This document shows positions 53,560 through 54,410 of a stretch of 54,410 nucleotides of DNA, in pieces. Under the pieces are notes generated by a model that ran no database searches, had not been told where the DNA came from, and saw nothing but the letters and a program-made list of their open reading frames with translations. How positions within the stretch are numbered: position 1 is the stretch's first letter; the number at the start of each line of letters is the position of its first letter. The stretch spans positions 1-54,410 of the IMG/VR virus record IMGVR_UViG_3300005602_000004. One strand, 5' to 3'. Source of the stretch: a virus. The translations under genes and the position numbers were made by a program.

Positions 53560-53732
53560 CGGAGACTCCGGACAAGGGGTTGGGGTATTTGCACAAGGAG
53601 TACAAGGAAATCGGGGTGCATGAAGCGGAATCGGTATGGCAGACGTGTATGTGTCGGTCGTGTCAGGATATTAGAGAACTTAGGCATCACGACAAGGGTA
53701 CGAGTTTTCGGCACAAGGACGAGAAATACTAG
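53556..53732 (+). CDS. small protein with Cys pair
   Basis: 58 residues from the ATGA overlap with the regulator. YLHKEYKEIGVHEAESVWQT followed by CMCRSCQDIRELRHHDKG: three closely spaced Cys and two His could hold a zinc ion. Function unknown. Confidence 0.55.
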   Translation: MTETPDKGLGYLHKEYKEIGVHEAESVWQTCMCRSCQDIRELRHHDKGTSFRHKDEKY

Positions 53733-53858
53733 ATGAAGGTTGGGCAAAGGCTGGTGAGCCGGGAACCGAGGGTAAGTGTACCGTGTTTAACCGGGCAGCA
53801 CGGGCATTGTTTTAAGCTGAATTGCTCGTGTACACGCCACGGAAAGAGGAGGCAGTGA
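53733..53858 (+). CDS. tiny zinc-binding protein (41 aa)
   Basis: MKVGQRLVSREPRVSVPCLT, then GQHGHCFKLNCSCTRHGKRR. The C...GxHxxC...CxC pattern equals that of the protein at 10241-9840. No space to either neighbour, and its stop overlaps the next ATG. Confidence 0.55.
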   Translation: MKVGQRLVSREPRVSVPCLTGQHGHCFKLNCSCTRHGKRRQ

Positions 53859-54349
53859 TGTGGTTCAAGCCGAAGTTGACTAGGGAACCAGTGGTGATCG
53901 ATCAGCCGGACGAATCGAGGAAGGCGCTCGCGGTCAAGGCCAGGGTGGTGTTGGGATACCTGGTGCTCGAACGAGAGATTCCAGGATCGAACGCGAAGAC
54001 TGAGGTCGAGACGGTTTTCAAGAAGTTAGGCATAGAGCCGCTTAATTTCGAGCGAGTCCAGAAGTATCAGAAGTGGTTTGCCAAAAAACATTCAGGAAGT
54101 TTCAGTTGGGAAAGAACAGTTTGGCATGAAACGCCGATTAGACAGTACGAGCATTTTATCCCCGAGTTTGCCCTATCGAGGGCAGTGGAGGTCAAGGAGC
54201 ATCTTCCGGCAGCCGAATTTACAATCGAGTTTCCGGTACGGGAGCAAATCGTTCGGCCCGATCCATTTATGGTGATACATTATAAAGGGACTAAGTATTA
54301 TCTCGATGTGTGGGATGAACCGAAATTCGAAGGTCGGAGGACCGTCTAA
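53858..54349 (+). CDS. hypothetical protein
   Basis: 163 residues from the ATG at 53858 that overlaps the preceding TGA. A helical middle (ARVVLGYLVLEREIPGSNAK) and beta-type C-terminus (EFTIEFPVREQIVRPDP, VIHYKGTKYYLDVWDEP). No family recognised. Its last bases are also the start of the window. Confidence 0.6.
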   Translation: MWFKPKLTREPVVIDQPDESRKALAVKARVVLGYLVLEREIPGSNAKTEVETVFKKLGIEPLNFERVQKYQKWFAKKHSGSFSWERTVWHETPIRQYEHFIPEFALSRAVEVKEHLPAAEFTIEFPVREQIVRPDPFMVIHYKGTKYYLDVWDEPKFEGRRTV

Positions 54350-54410
54350 TGGCACGAGGAAAACTGTTCGAGTACGCAGTTCTGTATCATCCAAAGCCGT
54401 CCAAGGATCA
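54321..54410. repeat. terminal direct repeat, right copy
   Basis: Identical to bases 1-90. See the left copy. Confidence 0.95.
54349..54410 (+). CDS. 5' part of the 73-aa gene that starts at 29 (partial copy)
   Basis: The first 20 codons of gene 29-250, cut by the window end. Present only because the circular sequence overlaps itself. Confidence 0.95.
   Translation, partial: MARGKLFEYAVLYHPKPSKD

Noticed and set aside
1-54410. CRISPR array or direct-repeat/spacer structure
   Set aside because: No regularly spaced repeats of 24-40 bases were seen; the only short repeats are the operator boxes, the 66-bp duplication and the hairpin repeats listed.

Overview
This window is a complete genome of a tailed bacteriophage, assembled as a circle. 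Bases 1-90 are repeated exactly at 54321-54410, so the unique sequence is about 54.3 kb. It carries a large terminase, portal, scaffold-like protein, major capsid protein, a beta-propeller-like tail nozzle protein and ejection-type internal proteins. It has no sheath, tape measure or baseplate genes, so a podovirus-like particle is most likely. No integrase and no DNA polymerase were recognised. The host is unknown. Promoters are sigma70-like, and the Sec and Tat signal peptides plus a lipoprotein suggest a diderm bacterium; that is inference.

Layout. (1) 53143-54349 and 29-8921, plus strand across the circle junction: a ribbon-helix-helix regulator behind a promoter with three operator repeats, a few small genes, then a sugar-modification island. 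The island has a UDP-glucose dehydrogenase-like enzyme, a methyltransferase, five glycosyltransferase-like proteins and a B12-type radical SAM enzyme, and is interrupted by two HNH-type homing genes. It ends at a closed-stem RNA/terminator (8984-9080). (2) 9079-10413, minus strand: a short operon of small zinc-binding and membrane proteins. (3) 10474-40052, plus strand: packaging, head, tail, ejection, fibre-like and lysis genes, interrupted by endonuclease VII-like, minus-strand HNH, LAGLIDADG and GIY-YIG genes. (4) 40084-48460, minus strand: an early operon with a replication-initiator-like HTH protein, RusA, an HNH nuclease, a recombination-associated-type protein and many tiny, tightly overlapping genes. 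(5) 48871-52865, plus strand: a second early-type operon of small genes whose intergenic gaps repeatedly carry a similar two-hairpin RNA element.

How the parts fit. Two divergent promoter pairs organise transcription, at 10411-10476 and 48685-48826. At the first the two promoters physically overlap, and both genes appear to be leaderless. The sugar island probably modifies host surface glycans or a phage component. Unusual features include a textbook slippery heptamer at the stop codon of gene 29-250, several genes that appear to use non-AUG starts, Sec signal peptides on three consecutive fibre-like proteins, Tat-like signals on three others, and about sixteen small zinc-binding proteins. 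All functional statements come from reading motifs in the translated sequence; no database search was run.
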